From Leptolyngbya sp. Heron Island J (GTDB lineage Bacteria; Cyanobacteriota; Cyanobacteriia; Phormidesmidales; Phormidesmidaceae): a stretch of 64,000 nucleotides of DNA. Positions within the stretch are counted from its first letter, which is position 1, and every line of letters begins with the position of its first letter. Shown here piece by piece: positions 1-9,518 of the stretch. Location of the stretch: NCBI RefSeq assembly GCF_000482245.1, contig NZ_AWNH01000112.1, positions 62,001 through 126,000 on the forward strand, read 5' to 3'. The translations under genes were made by a program, and so were the position numbers. The notes under the pieces were generated by a model. The model searched no databases. It worked only from the letters and a program-made list of their open reading frames with translations, and had not been told where the DNA came from.

Positions 1-44
1 CTCTGATAGAGACAGCCATCCACCTATGTCCCAGCCTGACGGCA

Positions 45-3000
45 CTACAACACCTTGCTACAGTAGGTTTGAATCTCTTCAGCAGTCTGATCGTGAGTTT
101 GCAAATAGTTCTCTAACCACTCGCAGCTTTGGTTTAATAACCGCTCCAACAACTGGGTCTGACCGCCGCTAATATCTAAATCCAAATCCCATAACAACAA
201 TCGATCATCTTCTCCCACAGTGGCGATCAGCTTTTTATCTCGGCTCATGGTGAGATTTGTTACCCGATCTTGATGACCTCGCAGGGTGGTCAACAGATTT
301 CCAGTTGATGCCGACCACAGCTTTACTGTATGGTCATAGCTGCCGGTGGCAATCAAGTCATCCCCATGGCTAAATCGAATCGATACCACACCGTCCTGAT
401 GACCCTCTAAAGTTTTAAGCAATTTCCCCTCCGCGCTCCAAAGCTTAGCGGTACCATCGGCACTGGCTGTGGCCAGGGTGTTACCATCAGCACTGTAAAC
501 AACGTCGTGCACCCATCCTTGATGGCCTTCTAATTTCTGGGGTGATTGTCCTTCTAAATTATCCCTGGCAACAATTTTATTGTCGGGGTCGTACATGATT
601 TGGTAGACCTCTCCCTGCTGTTGGGCTGCTGCCGTTGCCAGCTTCCCGTCCAGGTTCCACAGGCTTACAAAGTGTTCCCAACCAGACGTAGCGAGGGTCT
701 TGCCATCAAGACTAAAGGAGAGGCTCAATACATCCTTGGGTAAATCTACAATTTTGGTGAGCAAGGTACCGTCTCGTCGCCAGATGCGAACGGTGCGATC
801 GGCAGCTCCCGTTGCAATCAGCTGACCATCGGTACTAAAGGCCACAGCGTAGACCGGTCCTTTGTGATCTGCCAAGGTGGTCACTAACTTACCGGTACGA
901 TCCCACAGTTTTACCGTATAGTCCGAACTTGCTGATGCCAGTATCTCTCCATCTGGGCTATAGCTCAAATTCCAGATCACCGAGTCGTGACCAGGCAATA
1001 CCTTTAAGGATTTCCCGTCTCGATCCCACAAGCGAATCTTGTTATCAGCGCCCGCAGATGCAATCACCTGATCATCGGGAGAAAAAACAACGCTATAAAC
1101 ATTGGCCTGGTGGTCCCTGAGGGAGGTAATCAGCGGGCGGTCTAGCTCCCAAAGACGGATAGTGCGATCGCCACCAGCCGAAATCAGCAAGCCCTCTTGG
1201 TTGAAATGCACCCGATGGATCTGGGCGCTGTGGCCAAAGACAGTGGAAATAGGTTCTCCGGCTAAGGTCCAGGTTCTGACCGTTTTATCCCAGCTGCCAG
1301 AAGCCAAAAACTGACCGTCTGGGCTAAAGCTCACATCGTATACCAATGCATTATGGCCGCGAATGTCTCGAATAAACTGTCCCTTTGTATTCCAGAGACG
1401 AATGGTTTCATCCCAACTAGCTGATGCCACCATGGAACTATCGGGACTAAAGGCCAGCCCCTTGACCTGGGCATTGTGCCCCCGCAACGTGTGTAACAGT
1501 TTGCCATCAGGAGTATACAGGCGAATGGTGCGGTCATCGGCTCCTGAAGCTAACATCTTGCCATCAGGGCTAAATTCCACTGTACGCACAGCGGCAATGT
1601 GGGGAGTCAATGTCTTGATGGGAGTCCCATTTTGCTGCCATAGCCGCACAGTCTTATCTTCACTGGCTGATGCTAGTTTTTGCCCATCTGGTGCAAATGC
1701 CAAGGATGTTACTGGGCCTGTATGGCCTGCCAGGGTGGTTAGCAGGTTTTGCTGTTCTCCCAATTGCCAAATTTGAATCTGGCTATTTTCTAGCCCAATG
1801 GCCAAGCGCTTACCATTCGGGCTAAAGGCCACGCTGAGCACCTGAGTATCCTCAACTTGCAAAGAAGCTATTGAGGTCCCGTCTACGCTCCAAATGCGAG
1901 CGGTGCCATCGGCACTGGCCGAGGCAATCATCTGACCATCGGTGCTAACAGCAGTGTCCCAAATGATGCCCTCATGGCCATTTAAATGGTTGCGCTCGCG
2001 TACCCAGAAGATTGCCTGTTGCAAGGTGGTCACCACCTGGGCGTTATCTGAATCATCTCGTTCATTATTTTTGATGGCAATCCCGGCTCGCATCGCTTCT
2101 AAGAGCGCTTCAAAGGGTTGCTGAGAGGCGAATAGAGCAGCAGAGGTTTCTGTCTGGGCTAGGATGGTCTGAGACTCGGCTCTGGCGTGTTCTTCCTGAG
2201 CAATCCCTTTTTGGATCTGGGCGACCTTTCGTTGGTTATTGGCTTCTATACGTTTTTGATTAGCAAAAATGCCGAGTGCGATCGCAATCAAAGAAACAAC
2301 ACTAATCACCCCCATGCCAATCTGCTGTAGCCGAATGGCCGATCGCTGTCGGCGAATTTCCTCAGCTGCAGATGCGGTTACAAAATCCTGCTGTAGTCTG
2401 GTGGGCTGAGGCGTTTTTCCTTCGGCTTCCAACAGCCAAGTTTCAGTCTCTCGGCGGGCTTTGCCCCGCAACAATAAACTTTCATCCCGTTCCTGCTGGT
2501 CCCACTCCAGAGCCTGCACCAGCAACCGAGTGTGAAACCGCACATAGGTTGGATCACTCTCTAAAGCCCGCAACAGCGCACTCAGGTTAGTCTTAAAGGT
2601 GTTCTTTTTACTGTTGAAGTTAATCCACTGTACAGATGCCAGGGCCGGATGCAGCTCTTTAGTATTGATCGGCTGATACAACACCGTTAACATACGTTTG
2701 TTTAGACTCTGGGCATATTCAACTTCTTCAGCACAGTAGGGAGACTGGATTGAGCGTGGAGAGATCACAAACAGAAAGTTGTCGGCTCCTTCAATACCAT
2801 TGAAAATTTCTGCTTTGTAATCAGCCGCGCCTGCCACAATACTCTCTTGATCAAACCAGGTGGTTTTACCATGGATCTGGAGTTCTTCATTGAGCTGACG
2901 CACAAAGTCGGCATCGGATCTGGAGTAAGAAATAAAGACGTCAATAGACTGATTAGGAGGCTGCTGTAAACTCTCTTTAATGAAGTCTTCATGCAGCGAT

Positions 3001-4274
3001 AGGGGTTTATGCTTGCGATGTTTGCGGGCTATCCTGAGCCAGGTTTCTGCATGGTTGAGGCTATGGTCTCGCAACAACAAACTAGAATTTTGTTCATTGT
3101 GCTGCCACTTCAGAGCCTTGACCAGCAAATTCTTATGCTGTTGATAGTAATCACTGTCCTCTCGCAATTGCTTAACGAGCTTGGCCACATCCTGACGATA
3201 GGCGCTGCCATCGACATCATTTTTATTGACAAAGTTAATAAATTGAATCGCTCGTAGATCGTCAGACATTGTGTCTAGGTCTACGGGGCGCATCAAAAGG
3301 GGAATAACCTTTTTATTTAACTGCCGTGCATAGTCCAGCTCTTGCTGGCAATATTTAGAGGCTAAGGAATCGGGGGAAATCAGGTAGACCATATAGCTGG
3401 CCTCTTCAATCCCCTTATTAATTGCCGTCTGAAAGTCGGCCCCCACGCCAATATCGGTACGGTTAATCCAGGTCGTAAAGCCTGCTCGCATCAGGGACAT
3501 GCGGAGCCGATCCATTAGCTGCCGATCCTTCTCAGAATAAGAGAGAAAGACATCGGTCATCAGACCGTTGGCATTTTTGATACTTTGGCAGATATATTCG
3601 CAGTGGAGGGCTGTGGGTTCACAAGGAGCTTGTTCCAGGCTAAATTCTTGCTTGAGCCAACCTTCAGCCTGTCGACGATTTTGTCCAATTAATAAATATT
3701 TAGACTGTCTTTGATGACGCTGCCAGGCTAAGGCGTGAGACAGCAACAGCGTATGCTGCTGGACATAGTCCTGCTGGCGCTCAAAGATATCGAGCAGACC
3801 CTTGAATGATATTTGGAAATCATCAATCCCTTCTCGGAAGTACACCCAGTTAATTTTGCTGATGATTGGGTGCATGTTAGAGAAGCTGGAATGCAGTCCC
3901 TTGGCCCGATAGTCCTGCCAATCGGCCTCGGTACCATTGGGGTTCCGTGTCTGCCAGGTATCCCGGTCAATGCTCTCCACATGGAGGAGGGGAATGATGC
4001 GTTTCCCCAAACGGAGGGCGTGTTCAATTTCTAACCGACAGTAGGGTGAATTGATTGAATGGGGAGCGATTACAAATAAAAAGTTCTGGCTCCGCTCAAT
4101 GCCATCATCAATTTGATTTTGATAATCTACCCCCAGGGGAATATCATCAAAATCGAACCAGACGTCCAGACCTTGCTCAATAAGGCAACTATTTAACTTG
4201 CTGGCAAATGCTTTGCTATCGGCTCTACCGTAGGAAATAAATGCATCCTGTAAAGCAAATGTGGCTGATGACAT
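45..4274 (-). CDS. Three-TIR, transmembrane, WD40-repeat protein (1409 aa)
   Basis: Large multidomain signalling protein. Three TIR domains start near residues 8, 239 and 444. Each keeps the TIR core (FISYG/S) and a YCxxE motif whose Glu matches the usual NADase residue. A Trp/Leu-rich helical linker follows each TIR. One transmembrane helix lies near residues 653-672, then a coiled coil, then about 15 WD40 repeats from about 761 to 1370, enough for two seven-bladed propellers. Repeat 12 is degenerate. TIR domains in bacteria act as NAD+-consuming or signalling enzymes and WD40 propellers bind protein partners; the substrate and partner here are unknown. The ATG start is supported by the near-identical beginning of the five-TIR protein at 9519-14009. 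The gene is last on its strand in a minus-strand group, 241 bp after the FHA-CHAT gene, and that gap holds nothing I recognise. Domain calls are firm; a role in defence or regulated cell death is inference. Confidence 0.9.
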   Translation of the reverse strand: MSSATFALQDAFISYGRADSKAFASKLNSCLIEQGLDVWFDFDDIPLGVDYQNQIDDGIERSQNFLFVIAPHSINSPYCRLEIEHALRLGKRIIPLLHVESIDRDTWQTRNPNGTEADWQDYRAKGLHSSFSNMHPIISKINWVYFREGIDDFQISFKGLLDIFERQQDYVQQHTLLLSHALAWQRHQRQSKYLLIGQNRRQAEGWLKQEFSLEQAPCEPTALHCEYICQSIKNANGLMTDVFLSYSEKDRQLMDRLRMSLMRAGFTTWINRTDIGVGADFQTAINKGIEEASYMVYLISPDSLASKYCQQELDYARQLNKKVIPLLMRPVDLDTMSDDLRAIQFINFVNKNDVDGSAYRQDVAKLVKQLREDSDYYQQHKNLLVKALKWQHNEQNSSLLLRDHSLNHAETWLRIARKHRKHKPLSLHEDFIKESLQQPPNQSIDVFISYSRSDADFVRQLNEELQIHGKTTWFDQESIVAGAADYKAEIFNGIEGADNFLFVISPRSIQSPYCAEEVEYAQSLNKRMLTVLYQPINTKELHPALASVQWINFNSKKNTFKTNLSALLRALESDPTYVRFHTRLLVQALEWDQQERDESLLLRGKARRETETWLLEAEGKTPQPTRLQQDFVTASAAEEIRRQRSAIRLQQIGMGVISVVSLIAIALGIFANQKRIEANNQRKVAQIQKGIAQEEHARAESQTILAQTETSAALFASQQPFEALLEAMRAGIAIKNNERDDSDNAQVVTTLQQAIFWVRERNHLNGHEGIIWDTAVSTDGQMIASASADGTARIWSVDGTSIASLQVEDTQVLSVAFSPNGKRLAIGLENSQIQIWQLGEQQNLLTTLAGHTGPVTSLAFAPDGQKLASASEDKTVRLWQQNGTPIKTLTPHIAAVRTVEFSPDGKMLASGADDRTIRLYTPDGKLLHTLRGHNAQVKGLAFSPDSSMVASASWDETIRLWNTKGQFIRDIRGHNALVYDVSFSPDGQFLASGSWDKTVRTWTLAGEPISTVFGHSAQIHRVHFNQEGLLISAGGDRTIRLWELDRPLITSLRDHQANVYSVVFSPDDQVIASAGADNKIRLWDRDGKSLKVLPGHDSVIWNLSYSPDGEILASASSDYTVKLWDRTGKLVTTLADHKGPVYAVAFSTDGQLIATGAADRTVRIWRRDGTLLTKIVDLPKDVLSLSFSLDGKTLATSGWEHFVSLWNLDGKLATAAAQQQGEVYQIMYDPDNKIVARDNLEGQSPQKLEGHQGWVHDVVYSADGNTLATASADGTAKLWSAEGKLLKTLEGHQDGVVSIRFSHGDDLIATGSYDHTVKLWSASTGNLLTTLRGHQDRVTNLTMSRDKKLIATVGEDDRLLLWDLDLDISGGQTQLLERLLNQSCEWLENYLQTHDQTAEEIQTYCSKVL

Positions 4275-4515
4275 GGAACTTCAAAATTCATTTCAAGTTT
4301 CACCAGGTCAGCTCATGGGGTAGATGTGCTGATGTGTGATGACCGTAATTTGCCCCTAGGCAGGTGTGTTTTTTTACATTATTAGCGTGTTTGTAAGTAA
4401 ATCAAACATTGTTTGGCTAATCTCTAACTTGAATTAACACAGATAAAGCAATGGCATTCCTCCTACGTGCTCAATGACTGAATGGAGGCTTTCACCCCTC
4501 GTATATACACGCACA

Positions 4516-7500
4516 TTACCAGGGGCTACCCACTAGACTGAACGCCGCCCAATAGTAAGGATGACTAAAATTTTGCTGGCCCGCAATAGCTAATTCAGCA
4601 GGTAGCTTTTGGACACCACCCAATCCTTGGAGCTGATCGCCATCAACCGTGATATCGCCTCGAATCATGGCCAACTGCGCCTGGCGTAGGGCTTCTGCTT
4701 TGATAATCGGCTGATTTTCCTGTAGCTGTCGATACAGCTCAATCATTAAACCTGCTGAGGCTTCGTCACTGACACTCCAGAGACTGGCGATGGAGGTTTT
4801 GGCTCCAGCCAGCACAGCAAAACCGGCAAAGCCTAGCTCAGCTGAACGATTTCCTAGGGCTGTTTGACAGGCGCTGAGGGTGAGCAGTTCCACTGAGGGG
4901 CGATTTAAACCCAGATTACGGAGCTGATCCAAGCTGAGGCGTTCGTTGTGCAGGTATAGAGAAGACTTGGATAAATCTCCAACATTAAACTCGCCATGGG
5001 TGGCTAGGTGAATGATGCCATAGGGGTTTTGCTGACGTTCCTGTTTGAGCTGATTACTGTTAAAGGCGTTGTCTCGTAATACTTTGCTAGTCCATGTAGA
5101 TGCGATCGCATCCAGCTCAACCGGCACACCGGGCAACGTCGCCTGATCGGCAAACGTCGACGTCCCGGCCACCAGAGCGCTTGTATTTCTAATATCTTGA
5201 TACGTTAAATCAGTCAGGCTCAAGCTGGGCATTAACCCGATGTTGTAATTCTGGATAATAAAGTTTTTCCCGTCATGTAGAGCAGCCAGGGGCAGAGAAC
5301 GCAGTCCAGCATCGGTCACAAAACTAATCGTGTCGATATCGTGTTGATCTAAGTGAGGTTGCAACGGTGCAATTAGCCACTGATAAAGTGCTTGAGCCGC
5401 AATGAGATAGCTCGTATCCTCTTGAACAGCACGGCTGGGTGTGGATACCTGACGTCGTAACCGCTGGGCCATAGTCAGAATCTCTTGCCGTGTTACCCCT
5501 AAAGGTACAAAGACGGGGTCACCTGTGGCGGTAATCAGCAGTAGTTCAAGCGGAGCTGATGGTTTGGGATCGGTGAGCACATTGCCTGCCTCATCCTCAA
5601 CGCCGTCAAGACCAAAGACTGCATAAATCAGCGCCGGTTTTTTACCTGTTTTCTGCTGCACTGCCAACAGCTGACTTTGGGCGCTGGTTAAATCGACTGT
5701 TGCCGTCGACAGGTCTGCCTCCAGCTGTAGATAGTCATTAAACTCTGTGGTTAGTCGATCTTCAAGTTCCGAAAAACGCTGATTCAGTGAGGCAAGGCCT
5801 GGTCGAGCTGCAACAACCGGCAGATCTTCAGATACCGCCACCGTATCCACCGTTGGATCAAGGTCATCTGTGGAGTCACTAGATTCATTGCGAATACAAT
5901 CACAATCAGTCTCCTCCAGAATTTCTCTCACCTCTTCAAAGATATCTTCCGGCTCTTCCGGGGTTTCCGGCTCTTCGGGCTCTTCCGATCCCTCTGAGGT
6001 GATAATGTCAATATTGCCGACGGTTAACCCCCCCTTAAATGATGCTTCTAAGGTAATCTCACTCAGGGTTAGAGTCCCTGTGATCAGATCTCCCGCCGTC
6101 CCATTTTCCGAGGCACCTCCAATCACAAAGGGCGTATCCGTACTGCCGCCATCGTGAAAGATGCTAATGTTGCCGTTAACGTCGCCACCCTGGGTGATAA
6201 TCGTATTAGACGACGGTAACACTGTGCCAATACCCAATACCAGACCTGCAAAGGCGTTGATAGTAACATCTCCGCCGCTACCGAATAGGCTACTGGCATC
6301 GATCGAGGAAAAAACAATATCGTCTTGAGCAATCAGGCCAACATCACCGGCCGGCCCAGCCAGGCTACTAAACATTGAGATACTGGTATCGATCTCACCC
6401 GCCGTAATGGATGAGACTTGTGACTCGATCAGAACATCACCGCCGACACTGTCAGAACTGGTGCTGATAGTATCAACAGAAATAGCATCTTGCGCTTTAA
6501 GCACCACATCGCCACCGGCTGGAATCTCTGGTGGAGCCCCACCGATCGCGGTTAGCCGCGCTAGAGACGTCTGTATCGGTGCAGAGATATCAATGGCACC
6601 TTGAGGAGCCAGAAGCGTTACATCTCCAGAGGAGGTACTTAAGTTGCCACTAACGGCGATGTCTCCCTGTTGCGATTCAATGGTCAACGCCCCGGCACCC
6701 GTATTAATATTGCCAGTGACCGTAATTTGCTCATTGGCTTGCAGTGTCAGCTCTAAATTGTCGAGGCTAGGCAACAAGGAGACTACTGGGATTTCCGGCT
6801 CGGTGATGATAATAGTATCTTGGCTATCGGCAATATCAGCCAGAATCTGGATCTCACCTTCAGCCACAAAGCTTAGACTGCTGTCATCGGCTAAATGGTA
6901 ATCCAGCGGCACCTCTAAAATAATGTTGCCATCCCCTGGGGTATCTCCCGTGGTGCGTACTTCAACATTGCCCCCCTCCGCAAGAGCATTTTCAATTAGA
7001 TCCACCCCTAATCGGGCGTCGGTCGCTAGTATGCCGACGTCAAAGGGATTAATCGGGCTAACATTGGTGGCATCAGTACCCGCCACAATGCGAATATTAG
7101 CGGGGTCTAAGAGCCATAGACCGCCCGTACCATTTGCAGCTGTGACATCTGGTGTAGTGCGGATATCTAACAGCCCCAGACTACTAGTCTCAATCAAGCC
7201 GCCATTACCACCATTCGCCCCACCCTGGCTTGATAGCTCACCCTCGGTTCTCAATAGCTCAGTGCCCCAGGCTATGATGGTGCCGCCATCTCCCAGATCT
7301 TGGGCATCCGCTCGTATCACGGAGGGCTGATCAATTACCGTGGTTGCTGCTAGAGGTACGGTGCCAGCACCCAGCTGATCCCCTCCGACTAATATGGTGC
7401 CACCCCCTGTCTCTCCAGAGGCATCCAATGATGCACCGACAAGGGCAACTTGATCGCCTAGAATACCGATGCCGCCGCCATCGACAGATAGCTGCCCGCT

Positions 7501-8382
7501 GATGATGGTTGTGCTGCCATCTCCAGGAATTTCCAACGCAGAGCCGGACAAACTGACTGTGCCATCTGGATTAACCGTGATGTCGGTAGCCATGCCCTGG
7601 GCACTTGCTCCGGTGAGTAAGGCCGGAACGGTTGAGGCTGTAAATCCAGAGTCTGGTGGGGCGATATCGGTTACGGCTTCAAGCTCTAAGCTTAGTAATG
7701 AACCGGTTTGACTGAGGCGGACGCGATTTTCTCCAGGAACTGCCATCACCAAAATGTCGCCATTGGGAGCCGATAGTTGGCCAGTGTTGATCACCTGTCC
7801 TCCCAGTAGCGTTAAGGACTGGCCTGACTCAACCGCTAGATTGCCTGCATTAACGACGGCACTGGCTGTTTGATTGCCAAACACGTAGCCCGTGGGAGTT
7901 CCACTTAAGATATTAAAATTGTTGTTGGCGCTCAGGATATCAAATAGCTCAGTCCCAAAGGTCAGTCCCGTCGCTGTGGAGGCTGAGAATGCTCCCCCCA
8001 AGTTGAGTTGGGCATTCTCTCCAAAGAGAACACCGGCTGGATTAACTAGATAGAGATTGGCACTGCCGTCTACTGCCAATAAACCGTCGATAATAGAAGC
8101 ATTGCCACCGATGACGCGACCAATAATGTTTTCGGCAGTAATCGGGTTGCTAAACAGGGCTGTTTCCTGGGTGAGTAAGCCAAACTGCTCAAAGCTATGG
8201 AAAAGAACAGTGCTGTCTGCGGATGGATTACCGCCATCAATTTGGTAGGTATTGCCAGTTTGCTGAATGGTGGTTGCCTGGTCTGCTGCGGTAATGGATT
8301 GTGCTTGGGCGGCTGTGGCCAGACCTGGCCCTAGCAAGGTGACTAAGCAGAAAACACAGTGGCGCTTGAGCAGACAGAACAT
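4516..8382 (-). CDS. Secreted FHA/TPS-domain protein with C-terminal CHAT protease domain (1288 aa)
   Basis: An N-terminal signal peptide (about residues 1-27, ending AQAQ) precedes a two-partner-secretion/filamentous haemagglutinin N-terminal domain (about 30-150, with NPAGVLFGENA). A long beta-helix-like region rich in Gly/Ile repeats follows. A Glu/Pro-rich acidic linker (about 797-840) then leads to a C-terminal CHAT domain (from about 910). The CHAT domain keeps the caspase-like dyad: His1129 in LATHGEF and Cys1172 in SACQTA. CHAT domains are caspase-family cysteine peptidases. The FHA-type N-terminus predicts export, normally through an FhaC/ShlB outer-membrane pore, which is not encoded in this window. 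The gene lies 45 bp downstream of the TPR gene and is probably cotranscribed with it and with the five-TIR CHASE2 gene. Substrate unknown. The architecture is confidently read; proteolytic activity is inferred from the dyad. Confidence 0.9.
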   Translation of the reverse strand: MFCLLKRHCVFCLVTLLGPGLATAAQAQSITAADQATTIQQTGNTYQIDGGNPSADSTVLFHSFEQFGLLTQETALFSNPITAENIIGRVIGGNASIIDGLLAVDGSANLYLVNPAGVLFGENAQLNLGGAFSASTATGLTFGTELFDILSANNNFNILSGTPTGYVFGNQTASAVVNAGNLAVESGQSLTLLGGQVINTGQLSAPNGDILVMAVPGENRVRLSQTGSLLSLELEAVTDIAPPDSGFTASTVPALLTGASAQGMATDITVNPDGTVSLSGSALEIPGDGSTTIISGQLSVDGGGIGILGDQVALVGASLDASGETGGGTILVGGDQLGAGTVPLAATTVIDQPSVIRADAQDLGDGGTIIAWGTELLRTEGELSSQGGANGGNGGLIETSSLGLLDIRTTPDVTAANGTGGLWLLDPANIRIVAGTDATNVSPINPFDVGILATDARLGVDLIENALAEGGNVEVRTTGDTPGDGNIILEVPLDYHLADDSSLSFVAEGEIQILADIADSQDTIIITEPEIPVVSLLPSLDNLELTLQANEQITVTGNINTGAGALTIESQQGDIAVSGNLSTSSGDVTLLAPQGAIDISAPIQTSLARLTAIGGAPPEIPAGGDVVLKAQDAISVDTISTSSDSVGGDVLIESQVSSITAGEIDTSISMFSSLAGPAGDVGLIAQDDIVFSSIDASSLFGSGGDVTINAFAGLVLGIGTVLPSSNTIITQGGDVNGNISIFHDGGSTDTPFVIGGASENGTAGDLITGTLTLSEITLEASFKGGLTVGNIDIITSEGSEEPEEPETPEEPEDIFEEVREILEETDCDCIRNESSDSTDDLDPTVDTVAVSEDLPVVAARPGLASLNQRFSELEDRLTTEFNDYLQLEADLSTATVDLTSAQSQLLAVQQKTGKKPALIYAVFGLDGVEDEAGNVLTDPKPSAPLELLLITATGDPVFVPLGVTRQEILTMAQRLRRQVSTPSRAVQEDTSYLIAAQALYQWLIAPLQPHLDQHDIDTISFVTDAGLRSLPLAALHDGKNFIIQNYNIGLMPSLSLTDLTYQDIRNTSALVAGTSTFADQATLPGVPVELDAIASTWTSKVLRDNAFNSNQLKQERQQNPYGIIHLATHGEFNVGDLSKSSLYLHNERLSLDQLRNLGLNRPSVELLTLSACQTALGNRSAELGFAGFAVLAGAKTSIASLWSVSDEASAGLMIELYRQLQENQPIIKAEALRQAQLAMIRGDITVDGDQLQGLGGVQKLPAELAIAGQQNFSHPYYWAAFSLVGSPW

Positions 8383-8427
8383 AATTGAAGGCAGATAAGG
8401 GAAAAATATAGAGGAGCAGAATACCGA

Positions 8428-9513
8428 CTATTCAGAGATAGTGTCGGACTCAATTTGTCGAGATAAACGAGAATCAATAATTTCAATCCGTCGGTCCAAC
8501 CTGGCGATTTCTGTTTCTTCTTGTAGCTGCATGTAGGCCCCACGAGCCTGGCGTAGCTGTTGCAGGGCCTCGTCGAATAATCCCATGGTGGCGTAGACAT
8601 CTGCGAGGTTGACTCGTGTTGTCGCTTCACTCAGGAGATCGTTGTTGGCGGTGGCCAGGGTCAATGCTTGCCCATAGGCTTCAATGGCTAGCTGATTGAG
8701 TCCGCTTTGACTGTAGGTATCTCCCAGAGCGGTGTAAACCAAATCGGAGGCGTTGGGGTTATCTACCAATGCCTGTAAAATAGCCAAGGCATCGGCATAC
8801 ATTTCTTCTAAAAAGAAAACCCCCGCTTGGGCCAGGACGATCTCCTCCATCAAGTCAGCTGAGGTGAGATTTGCTGCAATCGCAGGGGTGACATCCTGTA
8901 GTTGCGATCGCAACACCGGATAATCTTCTTCGAACAACAGCTGGAACCCTGACTCGTAGTAACCATCATCCAAGTTAGACGAGATGTCAGTATCGGTGAC
9001 AACCTCGATGGAATAGTAATGTCCTGCTTCCAGGGCTATCTGAGTCGGAAACGGCAGCTGATTGGTATTTTCCACGGTGGTTTCCCACAGGGCCAGATCT
9101 AGCTGGTCGCGCTCAAATGTCCAACGCCAGAGCCGGACGGTGTAGCTATTAACCTCTGCTATCGGGTTCCAAGAAATTGTGTAGGGCTGTTCTAGGCCAG
9201 GTTCTCGAATCCAGGTATTACGGGGGGAAATTACATAGGGTATGGAGGCGTCATTGCCCCCAACGATACGTCCGGTGCGTTTGCCCCCGGCGCGGGTATT
9301 AGACGCTTGGCCTCGCCGTCGGGCACAGGCCTGCCAAAAAAAACAAGCGGCCTCTGCGACCGGTGGGTTTAACATCGGTGCCACCACACCGATGCCCAAA
9401 ACCAGAGTTAACCCCAGGGCACAAGAACGTCGAGGATAGGTGGGCAAGAGGGGCTGCAGCGCTTTCAATAGCTGCGGCGGTCGTGGCCAGAGTCGTGTTA
9501 AAGATTGAAACAT
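8428..9513 (-). CDS. Exported FN3-like/TPR protein (361 aa)
   Basis: The N-terminus carries a signal-like hydrophobic segment (LGLTLVLGIGVVAPML, then AEAA). Next comes a beta-rich region with an FN3-like signature (YTISWNPIAEVNSYTVRLWRW) and, in the last 150 residues, at least three TPR-type repeats (DLVYTALGDTYSQSG, EAYGQAL, ARVNLADVYATMG). This composition is common in cyanobacterial proteins encoded beside CHAT and CHASE2 genes and suggests an envelope scaffold. I prefer the ATG at 9513 because AAAGGG lies about 8 nt before it. A GTG at 9522 would overlap the stop of the upstream five-TIR gene by 4 nt (GTGA). Either way the two genes look translationally coupled. No enzymatic motif is visible and the specific function is unknown. 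Confidence 0.8.
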   Translation of the reverse strand: MFQSLTRLWPRPPQLLKALQPLLPTYPRRSCALGLTLVLGIGVVAPMLNPPVAEAACFFWQACARRRGQASNTRAGGKRTGRIVGGNDASIPYVISPRNTWIREPGLEQPYTISWNPIAEVNSYTVRLWRWTFERDQLDLALWETTVENTNQLPFPTQIALEAGHYYSIEVVTDTDISSNLDDGYYESGFQLLFEEDYPVLRSQLQDVTPAIAANLTSADLMEEIVLAQAGVFFLEEMYADALAILQALVDNPNASDLVYTALGDTYSQSGLNQLAIEAYGQALTLATANNDLLSEATTRVNLADVYATMGLFDEALQQLRQARGAYMQLQEETEIARLDRRIEIIDSRLSRQIESDTISE

Positions 9514-9518
9514 GGTAG

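Noticed and set aside
1363-1776. 137-codon plus-strand frame inside the WD40 region
   Set aside because: Antisense shadow of WD40 repeats; no homology signal in its translation.
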